Of a DNA stretch of 64,000 nucleotides, positions 62,773 through 64,000 are shown piece by piece (position 1 is the stretch's first letter; every line of letters starts with the position of its first letter). Source of the stretch: Opitutaceae bacterium (lineage in GTDB: Bacteria > Verrucomicrobiota > Verrucomicrobiia > Opitutales > Opitutaceae). Where the stretch lies: NCBI GenBank assembly GCA_005792355.1, contig SXSC01000065.1, forward strand, positions 1-64,000, given 5' to 3'. The notes beneath the pieces are model-generated. The model was not told the origin of the DNA, searched no databases, and saw nothing but the letters and a program-made list of their open reading frames with translations. A program made the translations under genes and the position numbers.

Positions 62773-64000
62773 CTAGCGCGTGGGGCGCGCGTCGGCCGGG
62801 AGCTTGTCCAGATATTTTCCGTCCTGGAAATCGATGATCGTGCCGCCCGGCTGGTAGGCGATCGGCTTCGGGTCGAGCCATTCGACCAGCGCGTTTTTCA
62901 GCGCAAAGGCGAAGAATTGGTTTCCGGCCGGAGAATAATGCCCGTTGTAGAGGCGCTTGATATAGGCGGCGGCCGGGATGCGGAATTGCGCGAAGTCCGC
63001 GACGTGCGCGTCCAGCGCATCGAGCGTCGGCGTGCCGCGGTCTTTCAACCATTGGAGCAGGGCGACATTGGCTGCGAGCTTCGGCCCACCTTCGCACGCG
63101 CGCAGCACCTCGCGCGTGCTATAGCTCAGGACGACCATCAGGCGGCGGCCTTGTTGCGTGGCGAACGCGTGCAGTTTTTCCATCACGTGCAGCGTGCTGG
63201 CCCGCGCGACAATGTCGCGCAGTTCGGCTGCGGAATTGCGGCGGCTCGTCGCGTCGGTGAAGTCGAATTTCACCTTCGCCCAATCGGCGAGCCGGCGGAT
63301 GCGGTCCTGAGGCACATCGGGCACGCCTTCCAGCATCGCGGTCATCTGGATGTTTTCGTGATTGGCCAAGAGTGCGCGCGTGCGCTCGAACGAGAGCAGG
63401 TCGCGCAACGCCGTGGGCGTGGGGCACGGACTGGCGGCTTCCTCCCACTGGCCGGAATCGAGGTTGACCCGCAGGTGCGTCCACGGGTTGCCGTGATACA
63501 TTTCGCTGGAGCGCTCGGAATTGATGATGAAGCTGCGCCACGGCATCACCGTCCGCCGGTGATCGTCATCCCAGATGTTGAAGATCAGATAAGGTGCCCG
63601 GACCGCCGTCTGCTCCATCCGCCGCAGGCGCGCGAAAGCCTGAAACACGCCGTAGCCGCCGACGCCGAAATTCCGGATCGGTTCGCCCAGGTGGGCCGCG
63701 AGATTTTCCTGCCACGTCTCGCCGTCGCTGACCTGGTGGCAATGCGTGAAGCTGTTGCCATACGTGTTCACGCGGCACGGACGATCGGCATAGTTGATGA
63801 GCTTGCGTTCGCCAGCGGCCCCGTAGCGGTAGACCGAGTGGGAACCGTCGACGCCGTCGCGCTGGATGCTGTCGCTCGGCACATAGCCGAGTTCCGGATC
63901 GAATTTCGCCCATTGATTGTGCGGTGGCGGCCGCAGGAAGGCATCGAGATGCGCCGCAGAATGCACGCGTTGATGGCGCTCGGCGAGCCACGCGTCGTAA
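62773..64000 (-). CDS. SGNH/GDSL-like hydrolase, N-terminus beyond the window
   Basis: The track begins at a GTG (63966), but the frame stays open through the window end (YDAWLAERHQRVHS...), so the gene probably starts outside. Block I is GNSFTHCHQVSDGETW (Ser in GNS), block II is NFGVGGYGVFQAFARL and the C-terminal His is in YNGHYSPAGNQFFA. That is the SGNH order. Such enzymes deacylate carbohydrates or lipids. The catalytic Asp partner of His is not clear, so activity needs checking. It would be the first visible gene of a likely operon with the unknown exported protein and phoD. Confidence 0.75.
   Translation of the reverse strand, partial: YDAWLAERHQRVHSAAHLDAFLRPPPHNQWAKFDPELGYVPSDSIQRDGVDGSHSVYRYGAAGERKLINYADRPCRVNTYGNSFTHCHQVSDGETWQENLAAHLGEPIRNFGVGGYGVFQAFARLRRMEQTAVRAPYLIFNIWDDDHRRTVMPWRSFIINSERSSEMYHGNPWTHLRVNLDSGQWEEAASPCPTPTALRDLLSFERTRALLANHENIQMTAMLEGVPDVPQDRIRRLADWAKVKFDFTDATSRRNSAAELRDIVARASTLHVMEKLHAFATQQGRRLMVVLSYSTREVLRACEGGPKLAANVALLQWLKDRGTPTLDALDAHVADFAQFRIPAAAYIKRLYNGHYSPAGNQFFAFALKNALVEWLDPKPIAYQPGGTIIDFQDGKYLDKLPADARPTR

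Overview
This is a GC-rich window (visibly well over 60% GC) from a member of Verrucomicrobiota, most likely an Opitutaceae-type bacterium. That call is an inference from gene content. The pointers are Opitutaceae-style SusC-like TonB receptors, several S1 sulfatases, a planctomycete/verrucomicrobial cytochrome (PSCyt1-DUF1549-DUF1553) next to a DUF1501 protein, a fused SecDF, and a LexA site of the form TGTTC-N4-GAACA. Most intergenic gaps are filled with short dispersed palindromic repeats.

Layout. 0-9 kb: an IS3-type transposase end abuts the C-terminal stub of a glycoside hydrolase. A TonB receptor and a sulfatase/beta-propeller fusion follow. Then comes an accessory patch with a truncated ParE-type module, a decayed VapBC-like module, a tRNA-Phe 5' half and a sugar epimerase. 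9-27 kb: a second TonB receptor (twin palindromic operators upstream), an unrecognised exported protein plus FAD oxidoreductase pair, a CE7-like esterase, the DUF1549/1553-DUF1501 pair, an iduronate-sulfatase-like enzyme, an SQR-like flavoprotein and a YncE/phosphoesterase. 28-36 kb: a tricorn-like protease, a PQQ-type propeller, two VOC proteins, an EF-hand hydrolase of lower GC and a YafQ/RelE-type TA pair.

36.5-44 kb: the SOS mutagenesis set dnaE2, imuB, imuA and lexA, all on the minus strand, with an almost perfect LexA box at lexA. Both polymerase-related genes carry in-frame insertions made of the same repeats seen in intergenic gaps. Next to it are a decayed TA pair and a complete higBA. 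44.8-52 kb is housekeeping: speA, yajC, secDF, recJ and tRNA-Arg(ACG). 52-55.6 kb is an accessory stretch of lower GC with unknown exported and membrane proteins and a truncated TIR-domain protein. 55.7-64 kb returns to polymer and ester degradation: a sulfatase, a degraded sulfatase tail, a tandem alpha/beta hydrolase, PhoD, an exported unknown protein and an SGNH hydrolase cut by the window edge.

Together the genes describe a heterotroph specialised in sulfated and acylated polysaccharides. Receptors import oligosaccharides, while exported sulfatases and esterases strip substituents. Its genome is being remodelled by repeats, insertion sequences and toxin-antitoxin turnover.
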